In this document: positions 35,494 to 44,735 of the stretch, piece after piece
How positions within the stretch are numbered: position 1 is the first letter of the stretch
Layout: the number at the start of each line of letters is the position of its first letter
NCBI GenBank assembly: GCA_026936105.1
Contig: JAIXKI010000015.1
Location: 75,498-139,497 of the forward strand
Origin: Chitinophagales bacterium
GTDB lineage: Bacteria; Bacteroidota; Bacteroidia; Chitinophagales; Chitinophagaceae
Length of the DNA stretch: 64,000 bases
Direction of reading: 5' to 3'
The notes under the pieces: model-generated
Told to the model about the DNA's origin: nothing
What the model saw: the letters and a program-made list of their open reading frames with translations, nothing else
Databases searched by the model: none
Program-made: the position numbers and the translations under genes

Positions 35494-35513
35494 GGGCTGC
35501 CCTTCAGCAGCCC
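35494..35513 (-). terminator. Stem-loop terminator after the SusD gene
   Basis: GGGCTGC (35494-35500) and GCAGCCC (35507-35513) form a perfect 7-bp stem with a 6-nt loop, 25 bp past the SusD stop. On the minus strand it is followed by TTTCAATTTT. It should end the SusC-SusD message. Confidence 0.7.
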
Positions 35514-35537
35514 GTTTCAACAACCATAAAACATCGA

Positions 35538-36833
35538 TTAGAAAGTAGGGTCCGGAGGTGTATTTGGATTATTATCCCTCTCCTGGAATGGATAAGGCAG
35601 CAGATTCCTCTTCTTTTCAGAATCCGGCCTTCCGAATCTGCGCATATCTTCAAGTTTGAGTCCTGACATGTACAATTCAATGCACCTGTTCCTGTATATC
35701 TGATCCAGCAGATCGGATTGTGACATTGGGGCGAGCGCCGGCAAATCTGCACCAACACCATAAAGATCGGATGCCGGACTCTTGGTAACCACCAGATTTA
35801 GCTGTGCCAAAGCATTAACAAGATCAGGTGTGCTCTGACGGGCATAAGCCTCAGCTTTTATAAGAATCATTTCTCCCGGCAAATAAATCGGCCAGGGTGT
35901 GGTCGTTCCGGCTCCGAATCCCAAAACTTTTGAGTTATAAGCGGTAGTAGTATAAAATGTCAGCCTCTTATCAGCAGGATCCGGCTGTAACCCCCCGGGC
36001 AGTCCCAATGTGGTGTTATCTATGGCAGCAGTAACATTATTGGTAGAAGTTACCGTTTCAAAAATAGGGTTCAGATTAACCGACGAAAAATTGAAAACGG
36101 ATTTTACTGTCAGGCTTGCGGCATTGGCTTCAGTCATTGCCTGGGTATAATTGCCGGAGAACAGGGAAAATCTTGCTTTCAATGCATGAAGAGTATTGGT
36201 AATATCGATCCCTGTAGGAATGTTAGACAGAAAAGCAGAAGAAATCGGATTGGCCGTTATTGCAGCCAGAGCATCATCTATGACAGAAATAGCATTTGCA
36301 TAACCTTGCGATCTGTCAATAAAAGATACATTATTACCACTACCGGCCGGAACCTGGGACCAAAACATAGCCAAATCCCCAATGGCAAGTGCTTTAAAAA
36401 TGGATGCATACCCAATCAGTCCGCTGGCATATCCTTTGTCAGAAAGGCCTTGCGCACCTTCGATCACTTTATCTGCATCATAAATTATCTTGTTACTCGA
36501 AATCCACATTCCTGCAGCAAGAGTATTAGTTCCATCCACGGCCCCTGCACCTAATTGCAATTGGTATTCGCCGGTATTACCCTGATTCAATACAATCATT
36601 TCAGAAGTAATCAATCCGTTAATGTTGACTTTATTATACAAAGAACTCGCACGGCCGGCCGTATACACACGTTGTAAGCCAACAGCAACCCCGGTCAATC
36701 CCTGAGGGGAACTGAACACCTGCTGGTCGGTGGCTGCATTCGGATTATTATAATCCTTTTTACAGGATGCCATAAATAAAAGCATCACGGATGATAATCC
36801 TATGAATGTTATATTGATGAATCGTTTTTTCAT
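35538..36833 (-). CDS. SusD/RagB-like outer-membrane lipoprotein
   Basis: A 431-residue SusD-family lipoprotein (signal about 1-23, LLFMASC lipobox with Cys24). The helical TPR-like scaffold is apparent: ATDQQVFSSPQGLTGVAVGL, KALAIGDLAMFWSQVPAG, and the C-terminal RNRCIELYMSGLKLEDMRRF signature. It caps the SusC barrel made from the gene 18 bp upstream and binds the substrate at the cell surface. The length is somewhat short for the family (often 480-550). No carbohydrate enzyme, sulfatase or regulator lies nearby, so the ligand is open. Confidence 0.92.
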   Translation of the reverse strand: MKKRFINITFIGLSSVMLLFMASCKKDYNNPNAATDQQVFSSPQGLTGVAVGLQRVYTAGRASSLYNKVNINGLITSEMIVLNQGNTGEYQLQLGAGAVDGTNTLAAGMWISSNKIIYDADKVIEGAQGLSDKGYASGLIGYASIFKALAIGDLAMFWSQVPAGSGNNVSFIDRSQGYANAISVIDDALAAITANPISSAFLSNIPTGIDITNTLHALKARFSLFSGNYTQAMTEANAASLTVKSVFNFSSVNLNPIFETVTSTNNVTAAIDNTTLGLPGGLQPDPADKRLTFYTTTAYNSKVLGFGAGTTTPWPIYLPGEMILIKAEAYARQSTPDLVNALAQLNLVVTKSPASDLYGVGADLPALAPMSQSDLLDQIYRNRCIELYMSGLKLEDMRRFGRPDSEKKRNLLPYPFQERDNNPNTPPDPTF

Positions 36834-36851
36834 ATAAATAGTTTTTTGAGG

Positions 36852-39800
36852 TTAGAATTTAGCTGCGATCCCTACTTTAAATGTCCTGGGAATAGGCACT
36901 GAACCAAAATCAATGCCCCGCATGTAAGTACTCTGTCCGGCTGCATTCACTTCAGGATCATATCCATTATATTTATCCCACGAGATCAGATTGCGGCCGC
37001 TCAGGCTGACAGACAAATCTTTAAAGAATTTGAACTTGCCCAGATCGTAACTCAGGGATACTTCCCTCAACTTTACAAAGTTGCCATTGCTCACACGCCA
37101 TTCTTCCACCTGATAAACTCCAAGAATATATCCTCTTGGTATCTGACCCAGGTCTTCCTGCTCAGCTACTAACCCATTTCCAACACCCTGGCGGGTCCTG
37201 AAATCTGCATTGAATACATTCAGCCCCTGTACTGCATCCAATTGTACATGGAGACCGAATTTTTTATAATTCAGATCATTGGTCAATGTAGCAGTGTATT
37301 TCGGATTGGGATCGCCGATCACTTTTCTCAAAGTTGTTCCTGTCGGCAGCCCGTTGGCATCACGCTGAGGCGTATAAGACAATGGTCCGTTTTGAACTCC
37401 CTTCTCTATTTGAGGTATTCCCGATGAATTCTTTACTTGATTACCGTTTGGATCAACAGCAAAGAAAGTTCCATAGAACACGCCGACGGGATATCCCTGC
37501 AGCAAACTGACCGGTGCACCGGTGACTGTGCTGAGCAGAATTAGTGAAGAACCCACATTAAGTACCTTATTGCGGTTATGATTATAAATTAAAGTCACAT
37601 CCCACCGAAGATCTTTCTTTGACACCGGAGCGCCGTTCAGCAAAATTTCAAAGCCCCTGTTCTGCAAAGAACCCAGGTTATCCAACAAGCTGGAGAATCC
37701 TGTGGTAGGAGCAATGTTACGGGTAAAGAGCATGTCCGTAACTTTCTTATTGTACCAGTTAAACGTCAACCCAAGCCTGTCATTCAGAAATGACATGTCA
37801 GTTCCGATCTCAAGTTCCGCCTGCCTTTCCGGCTTAACATTGGTATTGGCCAGAACACTGCTTGAATTAAGAGCCGTTCTGCTTAAATAAGAATTGGAAG
37901 TATAAGTATTAAATCGTGAATATGCTCCAATACCGGTCAGGTTTCCTGATTGTCCGTAAGCAGCACGGATCTTGAATAAATCCCACCATCCGACATTGTC
38001 TTTCCAGAAATCAGTTTCAGAGATCAGGTAGCTTCCGCTGGCTTTTACATAAGTCTGGTTACGTTGATTTTCTCCAAATACGGATGAACCGTCCCTGCGT
38101 ACAGCTCCTGTAATAAATATCTGGTTCTTGTATTTAAAATTCTGCTGAATATATTCACCTGATATAGAAAGCTCGCTTCTGCCATCGGTTGACGGAAGAA
38201 TGGTGCTGGCCCCATTCACCGTCTGAACAAATGGTGCAAGGCCACGCCCCTGCAACAGCGAATAATGGTTCTTTTCATATTGCATTGAATAACCAACCTG
38301 GGTGATGGAAGCAATATCCGGAGAAATATTAAACTGGTAAGTACCATTAATCTCATTATTGATCTGGAAGAAATTATCATTGCCGGTGCTTGCATACCCG
38401 TTCAATGTCGGGTCCAACGCTGTGCCACCACCCCAGAATGCAGTATTCACGTTATAAGCGAAAGGAGGCATATAAGTGGTACCATTCTGTGCATAATTGT
38501 CAATTCCCAGTGTATAGTCAATGGTCAATCCTTTGACGGGTTTCAGCTTGGCGCCTAAGTTGGCAATGACACGATCCGTTTCTTCCCTTTGTTTAAAATC
38601 TTCAATCACTGAAACCGGGTTTACACGGCCTCTTTCACCGATTGCCTGAACATTTCCCAGTGCATCACGCTTCCAGATATCATGAAAATTTCCAATAATG
38701 GTCACAGAGTTCATTGGCGAATAGAATGAGTTACCGTCAGGCCTTTCATGAGATGATGTGTTGATGTAGTTCAATCCAAGGTTCACACTTAACCAGCGAT
38801 TCAATGTCTGGTCAATATTAGCTCTAAAGCTGTAACGTTGGGCATCCGTATTTTTTACAATTCCCTGGTTAAAAAAGTAAGATCCGGAAATGTAATATTT
38901 CGTCTTATCAGTCCCGCCGCTTACTGAAACATTGTTGTCGGTGCCTAATCCGGTTGTGAAAATATAATCCTGATAATCATAACGGGTAACCGGTGTGGTG
39001 TTTGTTGGCAACACACCGCCAATAGTGGTAATGATATCCTGGGTGAATGCGCCGGGTCCGTCAGGAGGCCCGCCAAATTTTACAGGAGCCCTGTTTACAC
39101 CAATCTTTTTCCTTAAATGATTCACCATAAAGCCTGTTGAAAAATTAACCACAGGTGCGCCGGTAGTTCCTCTCTTGGTGAATATTTGTATTACACCGGC
39201 ATTAGCCCTCGAACCATATATGGCCGCAGCGGCTGCGCCATTCAATACCTCAATATGATCAATATCCGCGGGGTTGATATCTGCCAGCCTGTTTTGGCCG
39301 ATAGACCCTACAAAGTTGGTTCCATCATAACCACTCTGAGTATTTGTGACCCTGTTGGTCGCATTGTTTACAATAACACCATCTACAATATAAAGAGGGT
39401 CTGATGAAGACAGTATTGAGCTCACACCTCTCAACCTCACGGAGAATCCGCCGGCAGGATCACCATTATTTTGAACGATCTGGGCTCCTGCTGTTTTTCC
39501 CTGCAGGGCAGCCAGAACATTGTTGGTGGCGCCTTCAGTCAACTGATCGGCTTTCACCGTACTGATATAGCTTCCTAATTGTTTACGGGTGGTTCCTAAT
39601 GACACACCGGTAAGGATCACTTCATCCATATTTAATGCATCAATGGCAAGCTGAGCATCAGAAGTGTAAGAAGCGGCACTTCCGATCTGGATCGTTTGTG
39701 ATCTTGATTTATAACCTACACCTGAAAAATCAAGTGTATAAGATCCCGGACGCAGATTGGCCTGGAACGTATAAGCGCCATCGGCATCGGTTAGTGTGCC

Positions 39801-39974
39801 AAATGTGGTGTTATGAACCAAAACAGAAATGGCAGGCAAGCCTTTTCCATCCGGGCCCGTTACCTTACCACTGATGTGAACCTGTGCTGATCCGATCAAG
39901 ACAGATAGCTGCAAGGCAAAGACCAGAGAAATATTTTTCCATCTCTGTTGCCTTCTTTGGAGGAGTTTTCTCAT
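36852..39974 (-). CDS. SusC/RagA-family TonB-linked outer-membrane protein
   Basis: A 1040-residue receptor: signal peptide (about 1-30), CarboxypepD_reg domain (about 31-115; ISGKVTGPDGKGLPAISVLV), plug (about 120-265; GKTAGAQIVQNNGDPAGGFS, SDPLYIVDGVIVNN, HIEVLNGAAAAAIYGSRANA) and a long barrel ending in FKVGIAAKF. The SusC signature in the plug is plain. It works with the SusD gene 18 bp downstream as an import pair. The 322-bp leader region holds two inverted repeats, but no sigma/anti-sigma or two-component genes are beside it. Confidence 0.95.
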   Translation of the reverse strand: MRKLLQRRQQRWKNISLVFALQLSVLIGSAQVHISGKVTGPDGKGLPAISVLVHNTTFGTLTDADGAYTFQANLRPGSYTLDFSGVGYKSRSQTIQIGSAASYTSDAQLAIDALNMDEVILTGVSLGTTRKQLGSYISTVKADQLTEGATNNVLAALQGKTAGAQIVQNNGDPAGGFSVRLRGVSSILSSSDPLYIVDGVIVNNATNRVTNTQSGYDGTNFVGSIGQNRLADINPADIDHIEVLNGAAAAAIYGSRANAGVIQIFTKRGTTGAPVVNFSTGFMVNHLRKKIGVNRAPVKFGGPPDGPGAFTQDIITTIGGVLPTNTTPVTRYDYQDYIFTTGLGTDNNVSVSGGTDKTKYYISGSYFFNQGIVKNTDAQRYSFRANIDQTLNRWLSVNLGLNYINTSSHERPDGNSFYSPMNSVTIIGNFHDIWKRDALGNVQAIGERGRVNPVSVIEDFKQREETDRVIANLGAKLKPVKGLTIDYTLGIDNYAQNGTTYMPPFAYNVNTAFWGGGTALDPTLNGYASTGNDNFFQINNEINGTYQFNISPDIASITQVGYSMQYEKNHYSLLQGRGLAPFVQTVNGASTILPSTDGRSELSISGEYIQQNFKYKNQIFITGAVRRDGSSVFGENQRNQTYVKASGSYLISETDFWKDNVGWWDLFKIRAAYGQSGNLTGIGAYSRFNTYTSNSYLSRTALNSSSVLANTNVKPERQAELEIGTDMSFLNDRLGLTFNWYNKKVTDMLFTRNIAPTTGFSSLLDNLGSLQNRGFEILLNGAPVSKKDLRWDVTLIYNHNRNKVLNVGSSLILLSTVTGAPVSLLQGYPVGVFYGTFFAVDPNGNQVKNSSGIPQIEKGVQNGPLSYTPQRDANGLPTGTTLRKVIGDPNPKYTATLTNDLNYKKFGLHVQLDAVQGLNVFNADFRTRQGVGNGLVAEQEDLGQIPRGYILGVYQVEEWRVSNGNFVKLREVSLSYDLGKFKFFKDLSVSLSGRNLISWDKYNGYDPEVNAAGQSTYMRGIDFGSVPIPRTFKVGIAAKF

Positions 39975-40017
39975 TTCGCAGTTTTTAAGGTTAAAAAAAA
40001 TATTGAAAATGGATATT

Positions 40018-40032
40018 GTTCATTTAATGAAC
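40018..40032. promoter_or_regulatory. Inverted repeat upstream of SusC
   Basis: GTTCATT-T-AATGAAC has perfect 7-bp arms around one central base, 44 bp before the SusC start codon. The size suits a dimeric regulator. No cognate regulator gene is adjacent. Confidence 0.4.
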
Positions 40033-40187
40033 TCACTCGTCATTCACTCTGAAATTCTCATAAAATAAGGAAGTAATGGACGTTATTATTTTTTAATTTT
40101 AAATAACAGCACGCTTGAAATCACCGGCCATCCTGCAATTCGAAATGTTAATCGTGCGGCAATTTAATAAAAAAAGTCACAATTTAT

Positions 40188-40211
40188 TGCAATTTCTCGC
40201 AAAAAATTGCA
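40188..40211. promoter_or_regulatory. Second inverted repeat upstream of SusC
   Basis: TGCAATTT (40188-40195) and AAATTGCA (40204-40211) are exact reverse complements with an 8-bp spacer, in a stretch with further GCAATT half-copies. Possible operator or part of the leader's folding. Confidence 0.35.
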
Positions 40212-40296
40212 CACAATAATTTCAAATATCGCATAAAGTCGCATGAATTATAGGTATTTTTACTAACATCCATGTGAATATTGTATTACAAACCCA

Positions 40297-40824
40297 TCAT
40301 TGATAAGGAGCAGAAGTTTTTGATTCAGTAACTGTTTTCAGCTGAGAAAGGCCCTGGTCCATCTGAGAGCCATAAAACTTATCATAAAAGAGACTTGAAA
40401 ATTTTTTCCATGGATACCAATTTAAATGAAAATCCATGTACCACTGTACCGTTGTATGAGCCGAATCAACTTCGGGAATTACACGCCATACAGAATAGAT
40501 TCTTTCTCCCTTATCCCCTTTATCATAGATGGCAGTGATTTCATTTCCTTTTTTATCCTGAATCAACAGATAAAATTCAGGACTGTTTCTGAGTATCAAC
40601 CCCTTAATCATTCCGGACTCGTAAAAAAATGAAAGGGTATCAGACCCAGGATACCAGTCCTTCCATCGTTGAGGACTGCTGAGTTCATCCATTACTGCTT
40701 CTTTGGGACTATCAATACGGATGGTACGGGACACTCTGATCTTGGAAGGTATGAATAAAGAAATGATAAAGAATACTAATGCAAAAGCAAGAATACCAAA
40801 TATAAAAAGTCTGACAAAACGCAT
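40297..40824 (-). CDS. SRPBCC-fold protein with N-terminal membrane anchor
   Basis: A 175-residue protein from ATG 40824. One N-terminal hydrophobic helix (FIFGILAFALVFFIISLFIP) is followed by a START/polyketide-cyclase-like domain: VSRTIRIDSPKEAVMDELSS, PQRWKDWYPG, and VQWYMDFHLNWYPWKKFSSL. SRPBCC domains bind hydrophobic ligands; members annotated as polyketide cyclases usually are not. The longer frame upstream lacks features and runs into the permease gene. It follows the ABC permease by 34 bp on the same strand, so they probably share a transcript. Confidence 0.75.
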   Translation of the reverse strand: MRFVRLFIFGILAFALVFFIISLFIPSKIRVSRTIRIDSPKEAVMDELSSPQRWKDWYPGSDTLSFFYESGMIKGLILRNSPEFYLLIQDKKGNEITAIYDKGDKGERIYSVWRVIPEVDSAHTTVQWYMDFHLNWYPWKKFSSLFYDKFYGSQMDQGLSQLKTVTESKTSAPYQ

Positions 40825-40858
40825 TGAATATTCAATTAAAATAAAAAACAGGCAGTCA

Positions 40859-41983
40859 TTATTCCCATTTGAATACACGTACCGCAACAAAATAAGTGAT
40901 GACCGCCCAAATGCCCAGCAACCCGATTTCTTTCCAACAGTCGGTAAGATGTGCTCCTTCAAAAGATATCTTCCGGATGGCATTGTTGAATTGGGTAAGG
41001 GGCAGCGCCTCGCAAAAAGGCTGCATCCATTTCGGGAATACATCTATAGGAAAAAATGTTCCGGATAATAATATTTGCGGAAAGCTGAAAAGGTTGATGA
41101 GCAAGGGTATGGAAGTATCGGTCTTTGCCACACTGCTGAAGATAAGGCCTACTCCCATCAGGATAAAAAGAATGTAGATGGACATAGCTACTAATTCCAG
41201 AAAAGTGACAAAACCATTCAACAAGGTGAAATCCAGAAAGAAATATCCAAAAGCTATTAAAACAATAATGCTTACCAATTGAAAAAAAAGGCGGCTGGCG
41301 CCAATGCCAATTAAAATATTGATCCGGTTCACCGGCGATGCGTAAAATCTTTTCAATACCAAAGTTTCTCTCAAACTGAAAAAAGTAAAAGCAATTCCGA
41401 AGAGCGTGGAAAACAAAACAGAGAATCCCAGCTGGCCCGGCAATATAAAATCGATATTGTGATAGGGTCTTACTTCATATATATTCGGGATGATCTGAAA
41501 ATGATTGAACTTAGTACCAGCCATCTTTCTTTCCATTTTAAAAGAAAGGTTATCAAAGGTCTGTTTCAAAGCGGCAATGGAAGAACCGCTGGCTGTAGTG
41601 GAAGTGTAATGAATGATAAAATGTGGCTGTCCTGCAGAATCTACGTACTGCTTCAGATCCACTTTAGCATCCAGCTTGCCTTTCTCCAGATCCTCTTTCA
41701 TCTTAAGCGTATCAATTTTCCCCTTCGAGGTCTTATAAGAGACAACTTTGATCAACGGATTACTAATGATGCTATCGTACAGTTCTGATGAAGTGTCTGT
41801 ACCAGGCGCAAAAGCAATCTTATTCCTTCCCGGTACGCCCTGGCCAAAGGATCCGAATATCATGATAAAAACGATCGGAAAAATGACGCTGAAAATAAGG
41901 GAACTTATATTTCTGAAAATCGCTCTGAAACTCGCTTTCGTGATCGCCCACAATGCTCTGCGCTGGCTAAACCTCTCCGCCAT
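40859..41983 (-). CDS. ABC-2 type transporter permease (orphan)
   Basis: A 374-residue inner-membrane protein: one N-terminal helix (SSLIFSVIFPIVFIMIFGSF), a large extracytoplasmic part (about 45-175), then five helices with the ABC-2 pattern (RETLVLKRFYASPVNRINIL, LSGTFFPIDVFPKWMQ, LPLTQFNNAIRKI). The class exports drugs, lipids or polysaccharide. No ATP-binding subunit is encoded next to it: the upstream gene is divergent folK, and the downstream gene is the SRPBCC protein. The ATPase must lie elsewhere. Confidence 0.85.
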   Translation of the reverse strand: MAERFSQRRALWAITKASFRAIFRNISSLIFSVIFPIVFIMIFGSFGQGVPGRNKIAFAPGTDTSSELYDSIISNPLIKVVSYKTSKGKIDTLKMKEDLEKGKLDAKVDLKQYVDSAGQPHFIIHYTSTTASGSSIAALKQTFDNLSFKMERKMAGTKFNHFQIIPNIYEVRPYHNIDFILPGQLGFSVLFSTLFGIAFTFFSLRETLVLKRFYASPVNRINILIGIGASRLFFQLVSIIVLIAFGYFFLDFTLLNGFVTFLELVAMSIYILFILMGVGLIFSSVAKTDTSIPLLINLFSFPQILLSGTFFPIDVFPKWMQPFCEALPLTQFNNAIRKISFEGAHLTDCWKEIGLLGIWAVITYFVAVRVFKWE

Positions 41984-42148
41984 TTTACATATTTGAGGTG
42001 CAAATGTATTATTTAGAAAATAAAACCGTTAAAAACTTTGCTTTGCAGGATCTTAACGGGTTCTTCTGTTCTTCCTGAGTTCAAAATATTCTGATTTCAC
42101 ATTTTCACTTATAAAAAAGAAGATATTTGGTCTTTATTAAGGGCATTA

Positions 42149-42631
42149 ATGAATAAAGCATATATACTTACCGGGTCCAATCTGGGCGACAAAAAAAAGA
42201 ATCTAACTACCGCTTATCGCTTCGTCAATGAGCAATGCGGCACTATCAATAAAAGATCCTCTATATATGAAACATCAGCCTGGGGCAAAACAGATCAGCC
42301 GGACTTTCTGAATCAGGTTTTGGAGCTGAATACTTCATTGACCGCAAGACAGCTCATAAAAAAACTTCAGCACATTGAACTGCAAATGGGAAGGGTCCGC
42401 CATGAGAAGTATGGCCCGCGGATCATTGACCTGGATATTTTATTTTTTAATAATGAGCAATACCAACTTCCTTCTTTAATAATTCCACATCCCGAAATAC
42501 AAAATCGCAGATTCACTCTTATTCCTTTAATGGATATAGCTCCAGAGTTAGTACATCCTGTTTTTCAAAAAACCATATCAGAACTCCTCAAGGAATGTCC
42601 GGATCAACTTGAAGTGAAAAAGTATTCCTGA
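42149..42631 (+). CDS. folK: 2-amino-4-hydroxy-6-hydroxymethyldihydropteridine pyrophosphokinase
   Basis: A 160-residue HPPK of the folate pathway, transferring pyrophosphate from ATP to the pterin. The fold and signature are present: LTGSNLGDKKKNL at the N-terminus, SIYETSAWGKTDQPDFLNQV, and RHEKYGPRIIDLDILFF with the paired aspartates that bind Mg-ATP. PHPEIQNRRFTLIPLMDIAP follows. A deoxynucleoside kinase gene comes 105 bp later, a neighbour order that is common in this phylum. Confidence 0.95.
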   Translation: MNKAYILTGSNLGDKKKNLTTAYRFVNEQCGTINKRSSIYETSAWGKTDQPDFLNQVLELNTSLTARQLIKKLQHIELQMGRVRHEKYGPRIIDLDILFFNNEQYQLPSLIIPHPEIQNRRFTLIPLMDIAPELVHPVFQKTISELLKECPDQLEVKKYS

Positions 42632-42736
42632 TTTTTTCCACAAACTGAAAAATAACAAGGATTGCAATAATCATTTGGATTACTTTGCAAGCCCTGAATC
42701 TATCAGATTCAGATCAGCGTACATTATCCGGAACTA

Positions 42737-43369
42737 ATGCGTTACCATTTCATCACAATAGAGGGAAATATAGGAGCAGGTAAGACCACCCTGGCGCATT
42801 TGCTTTCCAAACATTATAATGCAAGGCTGATATTAGAAGAGTTTGCTGACAATCCTTTTCTTGCTAAATTTTATGAAAACCCGGGCCAGTACGCTTTCCC
42901 TCTGGAACTATTCTTTATGGCAGAGCGATACAAGCAATTAAAAGAACTTCTGCAGCAAAAAGATCTCTTTCAAAGCATCACCATCTCCGATTACCTGTTC
43001 ACCAAATGTCTTTTATTCGCAAAAGTGAATCTTCCTGAAGATGAATTCCGGTTGTACCAGCGTTTATTTGATATTATTCATCAGCAATTGGTACAACCAG
43101 ACATCCTGATTTATCTTCATGCGCCGGTTCAGAAGCTTCAGATCAATATTAAAAAGCGGAACCGCACCTATGAACAAAATATACAGGATGATTATCTCTT
43201 CAACCTTCAGGAAACCTATACACACTATATCAAACAGCACAATATAAAAACATTGTTCGTTGATGCCAGCAATGCCGATTTCCTGGGTAATGAAAAACAT
43301 CTGCAGGTGATCTTCGATGCATTGGAAAAAGAATATGAGAACAGGCAATACTACCTTTCCCTCCCCTGA
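42737..43369 (+). CDS. Deoxynucleoside kinase (dNK family)
   Basis: A 210-residue P-loop kinase that phosphorylates deoxynucleosides for salvage. The N-terminal ITIEGNIGAGKTTLAHLL holds the P-loop, LILEEFADNPFLAKFYENP the catalytic Glu region, FMAERYKQLKEL an ERS-like segment, and ITISDYLFTKCLLFA the DRS equivalent (SDY). KKRNRTYEQNIQ near residue 145 looks like the LID Arg cluster. Which base it prefers (dA/dG or pyrimidine) cannot be read. Confidence 0.88.
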   Translation: MRYHFITIEGNIGAGKTTLAHLLSKHYNARLILEEFADNPFLAKFYENPGQYAFPLELFFMAERYKQLKELLQQKDLFQSITISDYLFTKCLLFAKVNLPEDEFRLYQRLFDIIHQQLVQPDILIYLHAPVQKLQINIKKRNRTYEQNIQDDYLFNLQETYTHYIKQHNIKTLFVDASNADFLGNEKHLQVIFDALEKEYENRQYYLSLP

Positions 43370-43438
43370 CAGGATCAGACCTGATCAAACCGGCCTTCTT
43401 GTTAATTTTAAAAACAACAGAAATCCTGTTTCCATTTT

Positions 43439-44689
43439 ATGATCCCCGGCCCCGGTCAAAAACACGATGCTCTTGTTTCAATTAAGATCGCAGAATTCCG
43501 AAACCTGATGACCGGTCGTTTCCTTTTTATAATGGCGTTGCGGATGATGAGTACCTCTGTGGGTTGGTGGATCTATGAATTGACCCATGATCCTTTTTCA
43601 ATAGGGTTGCTGGGACTTGCAGAGATCATTCCTGCCTTGTCATTTGCCCTCTATGCAGGCCATGTCATTGATAAAAGTGAAAAGAGGAAACTGTTGAGGA
43701 AAGGTATCTTCTTTTATTTCTGCTGCTCCATCGTTCTTTTGCTGCTGTCACATAACTATTCAGATCATCACTTAGGAGTTCACGAAGTCACAATTTTGAT
43801 TTATTGTGTAATATTCTGCAGTGGCATCATCCGTGCATTTGCCGGACCCAGCTTTGCAGTGCTGCTGGCATACATTGTTCCCAAAGAAGTTTTGCAAAAT
43901 GCCACCACCTGGAACCAGGCAACTTTCTTATCCGCATCCGTGTCAGGACATGCCGCCGGTGGTTTCCTGATAGCAGCGTTTGGAATATCCGGCTCACTGA
44001 CTGCTATCTGCCTGCTGATGGCTGCAGCAATACTTGTATTATCTCTCTTGAAGCCTAAAAAGCCTGATCCGAATCAGATCGGAAAAAGAACATGGGAAAG
44101 CGTAAAACAAGGGCTACGTTTTGTATTTAAAACCAAAGTAATATTGAGCGCCATCTCACTCGACCTCTTCGCCGTTTTCTTTGGAGGAGCCGTGGCTATG
44201 GCTCCTGTTTATGCTTCTGATATTTTAAAAGTAGGCCCTAAAGGGTTCGGATGGCTCAATGCCGCATCGGATATTGGCTCGATAATCGTCGTAATCCTTC
44301 TCACTATCGCCCCACTTAAAAAAGATCATGGTAAGAGATTATTATTTGCCGTTGCCGGCTTTGGATGTTGCATCATACTCTTTGGCTTATCCAAATGGTT
44401 CTGGTTATCTTTTCTGGTACTTCTTGTAAGCGGCATGCTCGATGGAGTGAGTGTGGTAATCCGCGGAACCATTCTTCAGTTAAAAACTCCGATGGAACTG
44501 AGAGGAAGGGTGATGTCCGTCAATTCCATGTTCATCAATTCCAGCAATGAACTGGGACAATTCGAAAGCGGCCTGGCAGCAAAGATCATGGGCGTGGTTC
44601 CTTCAGTCGTATTTGGTGGATGCATGACACTCTTTGTGGTGATCGCTACCTGGATAAAAGCGCCGGGATTACGTAAATTCGAGTATTGA
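43439..44689 (+). CDS. MFS transporter, enterobactin-exporter-like
   Basis: A 416-residue protein with 10-12 membrane segments. The N-terminal FRNLMTGRFLFIMALRMMST, then GWWIYELTHDPFSIGLLGLA and the loop GHVIDKSEKRKLL (helix 2-3 motif A variant) place it in the MFS group near EntS/MFS_3. The late loop LRGRVMSVNSMFINSSNELG is another hallmark. It would export a small molecule with proton exchange. No biosynthetic cluster is next to it, so the substrate is unknown. Confidence 0.88.
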   Translation: MIPGPGQKHDALVSIKIAEFRNLMTGRFLFIMALRMMSTSVGWWIYELTHDPFSIGLLGLAEIIPALSFALYAGHVIDKSEKRKLLRKGIFFYFCCSIVLLLLSHNYSDHHLGVHEVTILIYCVIFCSGIIRAFAGPSFAVLLAYIVPKEVLQNATTWNQATFLSASVSGHAAGGFLIAAFGISGSLTAICLLMAAAILVLSLLKPKKPDPNQIGKRTWESVKQGLRFVFKTKVILSAISLDLFAVFFGGAVAMAPVYASDILKVGPKGFGWLNAASDIGSIIVVILLTIAPLKKDHGKRLLFAVAGFGCCIILFGLSKWFWLSFLVLLVSGMLDGVSVVIRGTILQLKTPMELRGRVMSVNSMFINSSNELGQFESGLAAKIMGVVPSVVFGGCMTLFVVIATWIKAPGLRKFEY

Positions 44690-44735
44690 AAATTTTCGGG
44701 GTCATCATTTTCTTCAATAATCAAAACATATTTTT

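Larger units (their letters stand above)
39975..40296. other. Upstream region of the SusC-SusD operon
   Basis: A 322-bp A/T-rich gap with no gene. It holds a 15-bp perfect palindrome-like element (40018-40032), an 8-bp inverted repeat around CTCGCAAA (40188-40211), and several GCAATT/AATTGC copies (40135, 40159, 40189, 40205). No exact TAnnTTTG box reading towards SusC was found. Confidence 0.6.
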
